From: Chionis minor
Taxonomy: Eukaryota; Chordata; Aves; Charadriiformes; Chionididae
Direction: 5' to 3'
DNA: 64,000 bases
Assembly: GCA_013398295.1 (NCBI GenBank)
Contig: VZSF01001131.1
Location: 124,001-188,000, forward strand
A program made the translations under genes and the position numbers. The notes beneath the pieces are model-generated. The model saw only the letters and a program-made list of their open reading frames with translations. It was not told the DNA's origin and did no database searches. Position 1 is the first letter of the stretch. The number at the start of each line of letters is the position of its first letter. Below, piece by piece: positions 26,101 to 38,871 of the stretch.

Positions 26101-29100
26101 AAAGAAAGAAGGACATGAAAAAAAAATTCTTCTCTCAGTCTCACCATTTATTTGAAAACATAATTTTAATGCAGAACATACTGAAACGTACCAAAACAAA
26201 ATTCACATTGCAACATGTACTAGATAACTTTCAGAGATCATGCAGCTAAGCAGGAGGAGTAGCACAAGTAATACTTGCCTGTTTTAATCTCTGGTCCCAA
26301 TATAATTGAAAAATGTAGCAGTAAGTCAAATGAGCTAGAAATCATCAGATCAGTTAGCCTCGTTAATTTTCTAAGCAAAAGCTCAACCCTGCCAGCTGTG
26401 ACAGATATCAGATTTTTGAATGATGCTTACTATATTACTGAAAGAAATTAGTTTCCAGTCATAGTTGCTGTAAAACATTAGTCACATATACTGGTTACAT
26501 GGAACTTTAAAAATAAATTTTTAAAATCCATATATATGTACTTTCAATATGTTTTCAGATATCCACACTCAATTAACCTATACTGAGACTAAGACGGAAG
26601 ATACAGAGATGAGTGTTAGTAAATTAATGCACACATAAGAAATAGCTTAGTATCTGTCAAAACTGGTCCATTACTCAAATCTGTAGAGACTGGTGACACT
26701 AATAAGAAACTAGGAGTTTGATTAGCAAAAAATATTGTGGTATGTTAAAATATAGGCTTGTAAGTGAAACAAAGATCTCTTGAAAAAATCTCTGAAGCAT
26801 AAATGTCAGGGAACAGGATGAAAGAAAAAAAGGGTAGTTGCATTTGCTTAGAGCAGATTTTAATGAAAACATCTGGTTCTAGTGCTACTTTGAAGGTTGC
26901 AAAACAGAGCAGTAACATTTACTGCACTCGACAGAAACCAAATTAATTTACTAAGAGTCAAGAGAAGAAAATTCTGCCGTGGGTTGCTGAATCTCCATTT
27001 TTTGTTTACCTCTTTTCAGGTGAGAAGGCTATGGGTCAGCTTTGGCCACTCTTGCTATAATGGGAGGTGTCCTACTCCATGGGATCCTGCTTCTACATCT
27101 GCCAGTGGTACCCACATATGCACACAAGTGCCCACCAGAACAAACTTCTCACTGCGTGGCAGGTAGTGAGAAGATTTGAGTAGAAAGCAGCCTTTCCCTT
27201 TATCTAAGTCTCCTTTCCAAGGGGGCCTGCCTGAAAGTACCAGAAGAGGGCTGGGTGCTCACCACCACTCAGTGGTGCCAATTGGCAGCAGGCAAAGATT
27301 CAAGAACATTTCTGGGAAAGCTCCAATGTCACAATGATGGCACAACCTGTGAGCCCTAATACATTAACAGGAATGTTATCCTGCTAGCTCCCATCTCCTG
27401 GACTGGAATGTGTCCTTGAGTTGTATCAATGCTCATCAGTAACGTGCCAAAATCTATAAATTTTCAAACCAAGAATTTAAAGGCATCTGAACTCCCTGCC
27501 TTCAGATAAGGAATACAAAAAACAAGCCAACACAAAATATAAAAAGGTATTATACTTTAGTCATTTTTCTATCACACTTGCAAGCAACAGAATTTTCTGA
27601 AAAAGAAGCTTCCAAATAAAATTGAAACATGTTTTTCTGGAGTCGCACAACAAAGTATATCAGGTATTTTACTTCACAAAGTATTAGTTCACTGTCCTTT
27701 GGAACAAAGCGCCTTCCTGGTGAATGGAATTTGCTAATTTCCCTAGTATTTCAGTAAGCTAAATAAAAATATTCATCCCTGCTTTTAAGAGAACTCACTA
27801 ATGTGGCTACTGGGTTTTCCACTAACCAAACAAGAAAGGATTTGTTGTGATTCACACTAACCAGCTTCTATCCAGCTGGCTACCAATGAGTAGTGTCCAC
27901 AAACAGTGAAGCAACATTAGCAACTTTTGTTAAACCTGCTCTAAAAACTTGACTGACATTCTTGAAACTACCCTGATTCACAGTTTGAAAGTCTGGATTT
28001 ACTTTTCAGCTGTTTGCAGCATTGAAATACTAGTCATAATTGCTGAGAACTACCACACAGTAATAAAAATCAGCAAGTTCAGTACAGTTCAAGATCTTTT
28101 CCATCTTTTTAAAGCACATACCAACTCTGCTTTATTCTACAGCTACCAAATCTACACACAGTCTCTAAAAAACCTCACTATTTCTTTTTTGGTGTTGGCA
28201 GATAGAAATAAGGCTTCACAGAACACAATAAGTTTGTTTGTCATGGAGAAATATGGATACAATAGTGTCATTCATGACAAGAAAGTGAACAGGAACTAGC
28301 ATAGTTGCCTTTTTACCTAAAGCCACAAAGGACAAATAATATCTAAAAAAGAATTTGAGGGATTGAACAACAACATACTTCAAAAAAATGTTCAGAATCC
28401 AAGGCTGACACATAACTATTTCCAGTATATACAAGTACTTCACTTTGACCTCAGTGGAACTACATACATGCTTAAAATTAAGTAATTCATTGAAATAAAT
28501 TCAGAGTAAACAACACTACCCTTAAGGAGAAGATATGGATATACAGAGTGTATTTTCTGAAGTAAATTAACTGGATTTTCAGTAAAAAGATAACATTGTT
28601 AAGAAATGTTAGCAATTCCATTCCAAGAACGATGCAAAATATTACCTGAAGTAAAATATCAAGAATATATGCACTACAAGTTATGGGTTGAATTGTTACT
28701 ATCAGTACTGAGCAAAATAAATCAAAAGCTCTACCTGAATGCCTTTCAACACAGTGGAAATCAAACCTGAGCATCAGTTTTGTAGTGTAAAGGATTGTTG
28801 AATAATAATGCAAGCAGAACACAGGATTCATAAAATACGTCTTAAAAATGTGTAAAAATAGCTAGACTGTCACCATGATGTCTAGCTGCATAAACCAGAA
28901 TGCATCTAGAACAATAAAGGGTCCCCCATCCTCTTGTAACTTGGTATAAAAGCTTTGCATTGATGAGCATTTGTTTTTCTTCTGATTTTAAAAATTCTGC
29001 AGTGTATGGGTGGGGAGAAGAATATTTCAGAGTCTGCCTTCTTTTATGAACAGAACAGCCAATTCTGAAAAAGTTAGTGACTCCAGATGCCTTTATAAAC

Positions 29101-32100
29101 CACCGGTTGAGCAATGTAACCACAATTTTTTTTAAAAGCTAGCTTTTGCAGCAGGATCGCAACTCAGACTTCTGCATGTCTGTATGATTTAAGACCTGAT
29201 ATTGGTAAAATCAAATTTGCCCTCCCATGCAAGCTTTTGGATTGTTTAACTTGCATAATCATTTTGATATTTTGCAATCTAACTTTACAATACATCCAAA
29301 CAAAATTTCAAGTTTGTTATCCGTGAACTCATGCATAAATTTTAAAGCTTTGATATCTGAGGCCTGAGACATCTATCTCAATTTTTGCTGAACTAAAAAC
29401 AAGGAAAAACCCTGAACTTTAAAAACCAGACCTGCTTGTTTAGGTTCCTTCTTTGGTCTAGATCTGTTCCCTGTAGACTTCCTGAAGCATACTTAAACAC
29501 TAGATAACTCAGTTTATAAATTATATGCATGTTCTTGAATAATTTGCAGTTCTTCCTTTAACTTCTGCATTTCTTATCACAAGACAACTTTTACTTTTTG
29601 CTTGTGCAATTTTATGGTTAATTTGGTGGGTTTTAATCATGGATTAAATCAGTCCCTGCGTTAAAATGGCTTGGTCATAATTACAGTTGTGACTCAGGTC
29701 TAACAAATATCCTCAAAGTATTGGTACCATTATTTTGACCTTAGCAGAATTACCAGTAACATCTTACAGTCAGAATAACAAGGAAATGTTTTACTAAAAA
29801 TCAAGAATGCTTTACGTAGACTTCTAAAATGCTTTACGTAGACTGCAAAAAGCAGAATATTGCTTTTTAAAACTAGAGCCTATTTTGTGTATTTTTGACT
29901 GTACAGTGTTCTGCATAATACAGAACACTGATTCATTCATTCAGTAAGTGGAATTCTTCATGTAAAATTGCAGGCATCGTATCAAGCCATTTTCTTTCCT
30001 TTCACATAGAAGGGCCTACTTCCTTTTGAGTAAGACTGCTGTCAGCAGAAATAAAAAAGAATAACATATCTTTTCAAGAAGTAGGTCTCTTTTTTTATTA
30101 TTATGAAGAGAACTCTTATGTTTCCCCTCTTCAAACAATAAAATACGAAGTATTTTGAATATTTGGTAAGGGAATTTTGTATATCATATGTAGACTAGCA
30201 ACAAAAGGTTAGGTTTCTTGATTCAAAGATAGCTAAAGTCAAGTTCTGCTTGTAAAAGTTCTTGCTGTCCCTCTGTCACAGAGATCTAAACCAAAAACTT
30301 AGAGTCAAAAAACTTCTAGCTAACAAATGTATCAATCTGACAAAGCAAATGTATCAATTTGCCAGTAAGGGAATTGAACCAAGAACAATGGCAAAATTCT
30401 TACAATTGCTTGCATGGCAATAGTTATTTCCTGCGGACACAACTGATGTTAGGGTAAAATCTGGGAAACACTAGTAAAAAAAATTGCCAAGTTACATGCC
30501 AGGTTAGCCTGCCTCACTGCTTTGGCCAATTACTTAGAATTTCTCCTCCATTCCTTCCATACATGCAATCAGACTGGTTGAGATGGATAACCTCAATACA
30601 GCAGAATAAATACAGTCCACAGGTGTTTCAATCTGATCACAGCAGGACGTCACCTGATTTTTAGTTTACAGAAGACCTGATGCTCACCTACCTAGTTGGC
30701 CGTGGGAATCAGAATCCCACAGAAATGATCAGAACAAGGCACACACAGAGAGTGTAAATGAAACTTGACATTCATATGTTGAACCGGCTTAGGTAATAGA
30801 ACCTATATCTTGTTCCTGGACTCAAGTGCACATAGAGCTTAGAGAGAGACATGCAGGCAAGGCAATCAATAATTCTGAACAGAGTATAAAATTCAGGAGA
30901 GATTTTTGTTATGTAGCAATTTTCCTCTACAGACAAAATTTATAAAAAGAAAGACAAATAAGAAAAATTGTATCTGTTCTTATGTGTCCTGATATGACAT
31001 TTGCCAGAACTGGTTAGATGGTCTATCTGCCTGCATATTAATAATACGTACCTTTCAAAATCACCCATTAACTCCTACTCATTGTATCAAGAACTCTAGA
31101 TCTGACTGTTAACTGTACAGCTTTATTTGGAATTTGTGCTTAAAACCAATCTCTTCAACCTACTTGAGCTGGAAATGTTCTCAAGACACAAAATGTACAA
31201 CTAGTGATGACTAATGTTTTTATACATGAACACAGACAAATGCATACCCCATAAAATATGAAAGAACAACATTGTATTAGATCCATCTTCCCTCAACTGT
31301 CATTTTAATTAAAATTCTAATTTGTGGCCACTTTTATGAACACAAGCGCAAGTAAATAAGAAAAAAATTATTAAAATGGAAATTCCATATGTTCAAGAAG
31401 GGCTGTGCCTAAAAAGAATTATGGGGCATCCATTTCTGGAATTTAACAATAAAAGTTTAAAAATAAAACAGAATAGAACCAATTTTATTTGTGAACAAAA
31501 TAATGGTTTTATCTTGTACTTCTGCTCTCTGATGAAGCACAAGAGAAGTGACTGTATGTCAGTGACACTTTCAAGTATTCACTTTCTAAGGACCTGGTCC
31601 ATGTTAAAGTGAATTATGGGTCAACAATTAATTATGAGACCAGACTCTACTTTGAGACTTTGTTGAAGCAAACAGAAATAGGACAAGAACAAGGCACCTC
31701 ACTCAGTACCCTAATTTATCTGCCATTCTACCAGAATGAGTGCAGTGCATCTGAAGGACGATTTGGAGGCTGCCAGGATTCCAACACCCAGAAATGGACA
31801 TGAGAAGATCAAAATGCAGGGCTAGTAATTCTGTGTGCATGACCAAGTAACAGACAGGATTCAGCACCATGAACACCACCATGTTCTCTTATTTCACTCA
31901 CTCTGCTAAAATAAAATGTAACATTGACTAGTAGGTTCATGGTTATCGGCGAAATCTGATCTACAAAAATGTAACATCTTACTGCACTCTGACAAGCTTA
32001 ATTTATTGTAATTAGAGCAGGCAGAAAGGTAAACCTGTCTAACAGACGACCTTTTATATAACTGCAAGATTTGGAATTTACTGTTTTTCCTTTTTGTATA

Positions 32101-34399
32101 CAAAAATATGATGGTAGTGTTAGAAAACTGTTTGGTAGTAGGTCAACCTATGTAGCTTTTCCCTTTTAAATGAATGTTTCTATTCTGTGCTTTCTGTCAT
32201 CCATCCTAAGTAATTTTAAAGCCAGTTGTATCTTTTTTTTTAAAAAAAAAGAAGCTTACAGAAATAAGTACCTTCATTAGAATTTTATGTGATTAAAGGT
32301 AAATAGGTATAATCAGAGGTGGCTACCTGATGAGAAGAATCTTAAATCTGCCAGAGCACAGTGAAGGAGCCCAAAACCCTCATCTCCCCCATACCTCCAC
32401 ACCCTCAAATAGCAATCAGAATAAAGATGAAAGCTACTGTGAAGGGAACTGGATAACTTGCAGAGCACTGTAACATTAACTTAAAAAAAGAGAAATGCCT
32501 CCTTATTTTTGATGATACTTGTGCTTTAGATCATTAGTTTTTATTTGGGAGATGCTAGGGTGGGGAGACAAGGGAAGCTCTGTGGTTCCCGTGGTAGGAA
32601 ACAGGATACAAGAAATAAAATTTAAGCAATCTTGCCCTCAGCCCCTGTTTGTGAAATCACTCTTAGCCAAGACCAAAGATTACTAATGAAAGAGAATAAA
32701 TCCTATTTAAACCTATGGATTGTGGGTGATGTCCAAAATGAATATTTTCTTTTGAGAATGCTGGAGGTAAGTAGAGGGATTATACTCAAGAACTTAGATT
32801 TCATTTAGCTTGCTGAAGCTTAAATGAAATATATTTCACATTAATTCACTCAAAAGCACAGCAAAGTTTGATTTAGTCTCAAATTACTCCATTTCAACTT
32901 CATCTACTAATAATTTAAGATATCAACTTTCACCAGTTAAAACAATCTAAAAGTATCCATAAGAGGACTGAACTGATTTAGCAGCTCAGGAACATTTTTA
33001 GGTCTTCAGTGCAATTAGAGTAGGTATGCAAGTTGTTATCATAACATTCCATTTTTCATCATATCAGGCATCATTGTGTTTGGACAGAAAAAAGGGAAAA
33101 ATGTAGGCATTTTATTCTCAAAGGAAACAAATACGTTCCATTAATATTCCAACATTGTAATACACATCAGAGGTCTTTTATGGAGCACAGTCTTCAGTGT
33201 TCTCTACAGCACCTTTTAAAAAGCCCGTGATAGAAAAAAATCATACTGGATAGGCACACGTTTATTTATTTTGATAATTATATCAATAGATTGTTTTAAT
33301 GCAGAAATGATGCCAAACTTCTGAATCCCTTGTAGTCTGCCTCTTTGGACAGGTACACGCCAGCCTTTCTCTTTGAAAGCTTCTACTTCCCTAAAGTTAT
33401 AGAGCTTTCTTGTTACTTCTCTCTTTTAGAATTAGCATGTTTTCCCAGAAAAATGACTTGGCATTTTTAATAATAGCTTTCCCTCCCTACTATTGATCAG
33501 AGAGAAACAAATTAGGCATTACCCCGAGTTGAGACTGATGGATTTAGAGTTGACCAATTTACAATCTGAACAATTTAAAGTTGCCTTACTCAGCTCTAAC
33601 ACATGATCGAGAAATACCTCCGGTACAAGAAGCAGATCTGGGATCTAACATTCAAAGTTCAACCAGCAGATAGCATAAATACCTGGTACCTTAAACAGTA
33701 TGGTAACCATGAAGAGAATATACCTGCAGTTAACACCATTCATTTGGCAATAATTACAAAAACCTTAACGGGCTCTGGGAGCGCTGATCGGCTGACAGGA
33801 GTAGATAGAATCAAGCACTGCTGCTTTTCTCAAGATGGTATCCAACTGCGGCATCCCAACCCACTCCACCAGGTGCTATTTACCTGTTTCTTCTGTGTGG
33901 ACAATCGACCTTCTCCCCCTGTTTCTGCTCCCGTTCCTGATTTCCTTCTGGAAGCTTTCAGCTGGACCAGGACCAGGAAGCCCGTTCTCCTAATGGGAAG
34001 AAGCAGCAGTTAGTGAAAGCAGCCTCACATTCTCTCGTTCCCTGCAAGACAAAACCTGCTCCTCCAGCTTACCTGCCTGGCGCCAGCTGCAGACACTTGC
34101 AGAAATGAAGAAACAGGGGTACCTGCTTTATTTTCGTTCAGGGACACAGGTGGCCGGTCTAGCAGAGACCTTGCCTGGACCCTGTAGATCAGCTCGCTGC
34201 GCAGAGCTTCTAGTTCTGTTTTCAGAGTGATAACATGGTAAAGAGACACTGCTGCAAGACAAGAGGACAGGAGCATTGCAAGCCACAGGAATGTGACAGA
34301 AAAAAGTCCCGTGGCGCCTGAAGCAGCACCAGAGGGGGCAGAGGGAGAGGAGGCGGTATCCTTCTGCTGGATGACGTGCACACACTCCACGGATTTCAT
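23041..34399 (-). CDS. TNFSF13B: B-cell activating factor BAFF (TNF superfamily member 13B), six coding exons
   Basis: The joined minus-strand exons are 34399-34073, 33989-33884, 26019-25963, 25667-25555, 25458-25308 and 23153-23041. All introns are GT-AG and the phases agree, giving 867 nt and 288 residues, the length I recall for chicken BAFF. The product is a type II membrane cytokine that supports B-cell survival through BAFF-R, TACI and BCMA. A short cytoplasmic tail is followed by a membrane segment (about residues 32-56), a stalk, a furin-type site R-G-R-R (133-136) and a C-terminal TNF-homology domain (about 145-288). That domain has the BAFF flap (HVFGDDLS), the CIQNMP...NNSC cysteine pair and the terminal strand FFGAVRLL. 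I chose the ATG at 34399 because [14 protein letters not shown] is the chicken start as I recall it; an in-frame ATG lies 20 codons upstream at 34459. The last intron holds a CR1. Annotation is firm. Confidence 0.96.
23211..23628 (-). mobile_element. CR1 LINE 3' fragment in the last TNFSF13B intron
   Basis: The plus strand begins with the reverse complement of the CR1 terminus (atcatagaatcatagaatgg), then ttggaagggaccttaaagat, and ends at agctctctcagcctatcgtc. It lies in the gene's own orientation; its 3' end is 57 bp upstream of the last exon. Confidence 0.95.
25308..25458 (-). CDS. TNFSF13B: TNFSF13B exon 5: flap and receptor-binding region
   Basis: 151 nt between CTGTAG| and GCTG|GTAAGC. 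It encodes [18 protein letters not shown], the flap HVFGDDLS that mediates BAFF higher-order assembly in mammals, and [20 protein letters not shown] with two cysteines likely to be paired. Confidence 0.95.
25555..25667 (-). CDS. TNFSF13B: TNFSF13B exon 4: core TNF-fold strands
   Basis: 113 nt between TTTTAG| and TCAG|GTGAGA. It encodes [19 protein letters not shown] and [10 protein letters not shown], the conserved BAFF strands. Ends in phase 0. Confidence 0.95.
25963..26019 (-). CDS. TNFSF13B: TNFSF13B exon 3: start of TNF-homology domain
   Basis: 57 nt between CTTCACAG| and AAAG|GTAAGA. It encodes [19 protein letters not shown], with both end codons split (phases 1 and 1). Confidence 0.95.
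26020..33883 (-). other. TNFSF13B intron 2 (7.9 kb)
   Basis: AT-rich and mostly unique-looking, with no recognisable embedded gene or CR1. Two small tandem repeats are visible: aatgctttacgtagact twice at about 29806-29844 and aaatgtatcaat twice at about 30326-30360. Open frames here look random. Confidence 0.7.
33884..33989 (-). CDS. TNFSF13B: TNFSF13B exon 2: extracellular stalk with furin-type site
   Basis: 106 nt between TTAG| and ACAG|GTAAAT. It follows exon 1 after an intron of only 83 bp and ends with one base of a split codon. It encodes RNRGRRS, whose R-x-R-R fits proprotein convertase cleavage that would release soluble BAFF. Confidence 0.9.
34073..34399 (-). CDS. TNFSF13B: TNFSF13B exon 1: cytoplasmic tail, membrane anchor, stalk
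   Basis: 109 codons ending in phase 0 at CAG|GTAAGC. It encodes the signal anchor [15 protein letters not shown] and the following coiled stalk ([18 protein letters not shown]). A weaker in-frame donor-like CAG|GTACCC lies upstream, but the GTAAGC donor gives the longer, chicken-like product. Confidence 0.93.
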
Positions 34400-34459
34400 C
34401 GCTGCTCTTTCCTCACTAAAGCCAGAGGGAGAGTTCAGCTGTCCCCTTCCGAGGTGCAA

Positions 34460-37400
34460 TCCATGTTACCAGTTGCTCTCTGAAACTAAGGGCATCCAGA
34501 ATAAGTGAACAAAACGCCCAGATCATTTCCTGTCATATGAAGCCGTTGATAGAACCATTAAACTTAATGTACAGAGTGAACGTCTAAGATTCAGTCTCTG
34601 TTTAGTTTTCTTCTTTCTGTACTGCATTTTGGAAATGAATACTTTCTCATGAACTGCTTGCTCAATCTACCTTCCTCCTTTCACTTTCAGCTATTTATTT
34701 ATGTGGCAGCTTGCTATTACCATTTCCCATTCTCTTTAAATTTAGGCACAGCCAATACCACTGGTAATGTAGAGCCTTATGTAGAAGTGCAGAAACAATG
34801 TAGTTTCCTGGCAGCATATCACCCAGTGCTACTTAAAAGACATATGCGTATGACAATGCGTGTGCCTCTGTGTATCTGTAGGTATATAGATGCACTGCGG
34901 ATATACATTATATCATATATACGAATATATATATATTCATATCTAAAGTGCCTATATGCCTACAGAGGGGACAACCTATTACAACAAAAAAAGTTGTGGT
35001 TTCCTAACCACTATAGTGAAAAGCATTCTCAGGTATGAGTAACGAATTACTGCTCTCTCAACTGTATGAAGTTGCAGATTCTGCAGTTCAGTTCATCATA
35101 CTAAATTGAAAAGGAATGACTTTTTATTAAACTTACCTAATAAATATAGTTTCTCTACAGAATTCAAAGACATGGATTAATGCAAAAGGAGACACAGGGA
35201 AGTGGGGAGAGGAAACTTGGGGTAGGGGAGGAACTAGAAAGACTGAAAACTAGAGGATGGGAAAGAATAAGAGAGGGGAAAGTAAGAATGGGGGGAAGGG
35301 CAGAGGAGTATAGAAGGAAAAGAACATTTCAAGTTTTTTAAAAAACCTCAAAATTTTAAAGATGCATGCTTAAGTTTTTCAGGTGAATCCTGAGTGTCTG
35401 GCTTAAGTTCATCTTCTTAAGATTTTATTAGTCCTTTCATCCTAAAACCCTGCATTAGGAATTTCTTCTCTGCAGCAGCAAGGCTACCTAAATATCCCAA
35501 ACATGTTCATATGCTTTTTGTATTGTCTTCTCACAAAAAATTAAAGTTTTATTTCTTTGCTAAAAGTTTCAGTGGTCTGGGACAGAAAAAAAGATCAAAG
35601 AGCATCACAATTAGGGCTAAAATCAAAGGTCAGCCTCCCCACTGGAATCTAATTTTTTTTACTATGTAAGTGAAGTTTTAACTTTGCGAGAGACAGAACT
35701 CTTACTGGTCTGTCCGAATACTGTGTAATGAATCCTGGTGGCAGCACTTCTCAGAGTAGTTTGGCTCAAGTTGATTTTATTGAGAGGGAGAAAGAAGAAG
35801 GAGCAACAATAGAGTAACAACTTCCGTTGCCTCTCCCACTTCAATTTCTTAAGACTATGAGAAATCAAGGGTTATTATAAGCTTTATCGTCTTTCGTTGT
35901 GATGCAATGTACACTTTTGCTACTTTGCCACCTCTAGCAACCACCCAATATCCTGCACAGACAAGGAATTCTTTTCCTAAATGCAGAGGACAAAAAAATA
36001 TACCACATATCTTAACATGCCCCTACTAGAAGGCACATACATTCCATGAGAAATGATACAGAAATCAGTGCCGAGTGGAATGAGAGCACAATACCATGCT
36101 GTTTCTGTACCTATTTTCAAAGCTAAGTTAAGGTGTAAACGGGGCTGTGTTTTGAAGGAAATTTAAGGTGAACTATGGTAGTTTTTTTGAAACAGAATAA
36201 GCAATTATTAGAACTACGCAGACATGCCTTGAAGTATCACTAGACATCAGAACATTACCAGCCTAGTTCTGACTGTGTTCCAAAAATAGAATGACAGTTG
36301 GAAAAGAAGTGCTATTTAAGAAAATTAAACTGAGAAAATTAAAGTTATAACTAGCTATCCAGAAATACTGAGAAACAATTGGCCAGTGAGGTCTCTGCAG
36401 TCATTAACATATAAGAAAATAACAGACAGGTATATAATTAGCATCACTCTAGTCTCTTCTAGAAAAAAATAGGTTGTTCCCAGCCTCCACACCTTCTTTA
36501 AATGGGGTCATTATTTGGGCTGACAAAATAATTGTGGTGACACAGAGGACTTCTGTAAGACATCTGGCTTGTCTTGCTTATCATTCTGATAAATAAGAAT
36601 TTCAAAGGGGAGATGAGGAAAACCACACATGGCAGATTGTTAAATTCAACAGGTATTTCTAGCTGACTATCAAAGGGATCACTGTGCAACCCTGTGTTGT
36701 TCTATAGCTTCATAAGCAGTTAAGTGATTTGAAAGAAAGTATCATTTTAGACAACTTTTGTGATGACAAAAACATAGTGGAACAATCAATAATGACAGTG
36801 AGAGGTCAATCATGAAAAACAACATGAATTGCCTAGAAAAAGCTGAACAACTTCCATTTTAACACAATCAAAGGAAGATCGAGTAAATTGCAGACTACTA
36901 ATTACATTAAAGCAAAAAACTCAGAAAAATTACTTAAGAAAACCCCAAAATGAAAAAAACCATGCTAGCTGCAAAGCCTAGAGTGTGAGGTTGGCACCTT
37001 GACGCTTGCCACCATGTCTTGTCATAACATACTCTCCTTATGATTCCTCTTGTTGGCAGAGCTGCAAAGTAGTCTTTAACCTGCTTAAAGCGAAGTCAGT
37101 AAGATTAACACAAGTGCAGTTTCTTCTGTGTTTTAAACTAAGTTATGACTAAAAAGGACTAAGGAGTGCTCAGATTAGCCTTCCATTAGCAGACATGGGA
37201 GGGTGTTGACTCCAGCTAAACGTGAGCTCTCAGTGGAACCTTCTTTTGAAACAGAAGTGTAACATTTGGATATATATACTGGAGCAAAATATTAAACAAA
37301 AATAAGAGGTAGAAGTAACCGTGCTTTTATATTGACAAAACTGTTAGCGTATAGCTATGACTACCAAAACCAAACAGTGAAAAAGGGTTCAAAGCAAAAA

Positions 37401-38871
37401 TCCAGAATGAACACGAGGCCTAAAGATCTCATCATGAAAAGAGTATTCAGTTTGTGGTTAGCAGCTTGCTTCTACTAGCCAGTTTCCCTGAAAAGCTGTT
37501 TGCAAAAGTTTGTACCATATTAACTGGTTTTAGCTCTAGACACATGTGCTATGCTATACATGCAACAAATGACCAACTCAAGCCCAGTTCAGAGCAGTGT
37601 TTTCCAAACTCTCTCTAGAAAAGAAAATGCCACCACATTATACTGCAGAAACCTAGTCTTGGACATTGAACACTGGAAGCAAATAGGAATAAACTTTTAT
37701 AATAAAGGTACCTGTTGTTGATCCATGTTGATCCATGCCCACACAGTGAATCCAACCATTTAGTGCCTCCATAACCCAAAGAATGAGCTACATTGAATAC
37801 TCAGGTTGACTGACAAAGGGACCTCTCTAATTTAGCCAAGGAAAACTATTAAGAAATGCCTACGCTAGTTGAAGAATTTGACTTAACAAAGTCTTTTAAT
37901 TCTGTGGAAAAGAACAAACTTTTAGGGAAAACTCAGAACAAGAAGAAAAAAGCAAACATTACGACTGAAGACTATTAATGGTGAGAATGTTTCATGAGGG
38001 GAAATGCACTCTTGAATGAAATCAAGGCCAGCTAAACCTTCCAAGATATTACAGCAGGAAGAAACACTGCAATTTCTGCAAAAAATTATTTTTTGTCATT
38101 TCCATCATGCAAAGCTTCAGATTACATTATTAAGATGGGCCTTGCTAACCTGCAAATTTATAAAACATCATCATTCTATCTGTGGGGAACCAAGGCAGAG
38201 ATAGTAAGCAATCACACAGGAAATTTGTGGTTGAACCAGAAACTGAACTCTTGATTTCCTGAAATCCAGTACTGTACTTTAACCACAAAAGCATCTTCTT
38301 TAAGGGAGAGGAAAATCCCATAATAAAGTGTAACATACAAAAGAGAAACAGATTATTTGAATACAGAGACTTGGATAAAAACCCAATGTAATGAAAAAAT
38401 GTAAAAGATCACTTAAAAACAAACATTCTGTTTTTAAAAAGGAGGCTGTACAGATGCTGCAACTCAGAGAACCGGGCAAATGTCGACAGCCATACTAAAA
38501 GTACGCCTCCAGTGGCAAAGGTCCAACTTCACATACTTCTGAAGTAGCCACAAAATGGAACCAGTGCCTGCAGTTACCAGAAAAAGAAAGAGGCCACGAT
38601 AGCTTGCTTTACTACGCAAGACAGTGCAGAACAGAAAAAGGAGCAAATAAGCAAAGGTTCCATTTTAAAGCCATTTAATTTCAAGTTCTTTCTGAAGATA
38701 CAGAAAATGAACGGACTATTTTGGAGTAGATAAGAATAAATACTTTATGACAGTTTTCTGCTATTACAGATATCCCTATTAAGCATATTCAGAGTTAGCT
38801 CTTTGAAATAGTACATATTCCCTTCAAGGACACTTAATTACTTCTTTCAGCCGTTAGCTGCAATTTAGGAT
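34460..38871. other. Non-coding DNA upstream of TNFSF13B
   Basis: No gene seen. Holds the presumed TNFSF13B promoter next to 34400 (no TATA box or island recognised), an AT microsatellite at 34901-34942 and a purine-rich stretch at about 35190-35330. Confidence 0.5.
34901..34942. repeat. AT-rich microsatellite
   Basis: Imperfect (AT)n tract. Confidence 0.75.

Noticed and set aside
29806..30363. Short tandem repeats as a possible CRISPR-like array
   Set aside because: Only two copies each of about 20 bp, without regular spacers, in a vertebrate intron.
33603..34013. 136-codon plus-strand open frame opposite TNFSF13B exon 2
   Set aside because: Antisense shadow of exon 2 and intron sequence; no domain.
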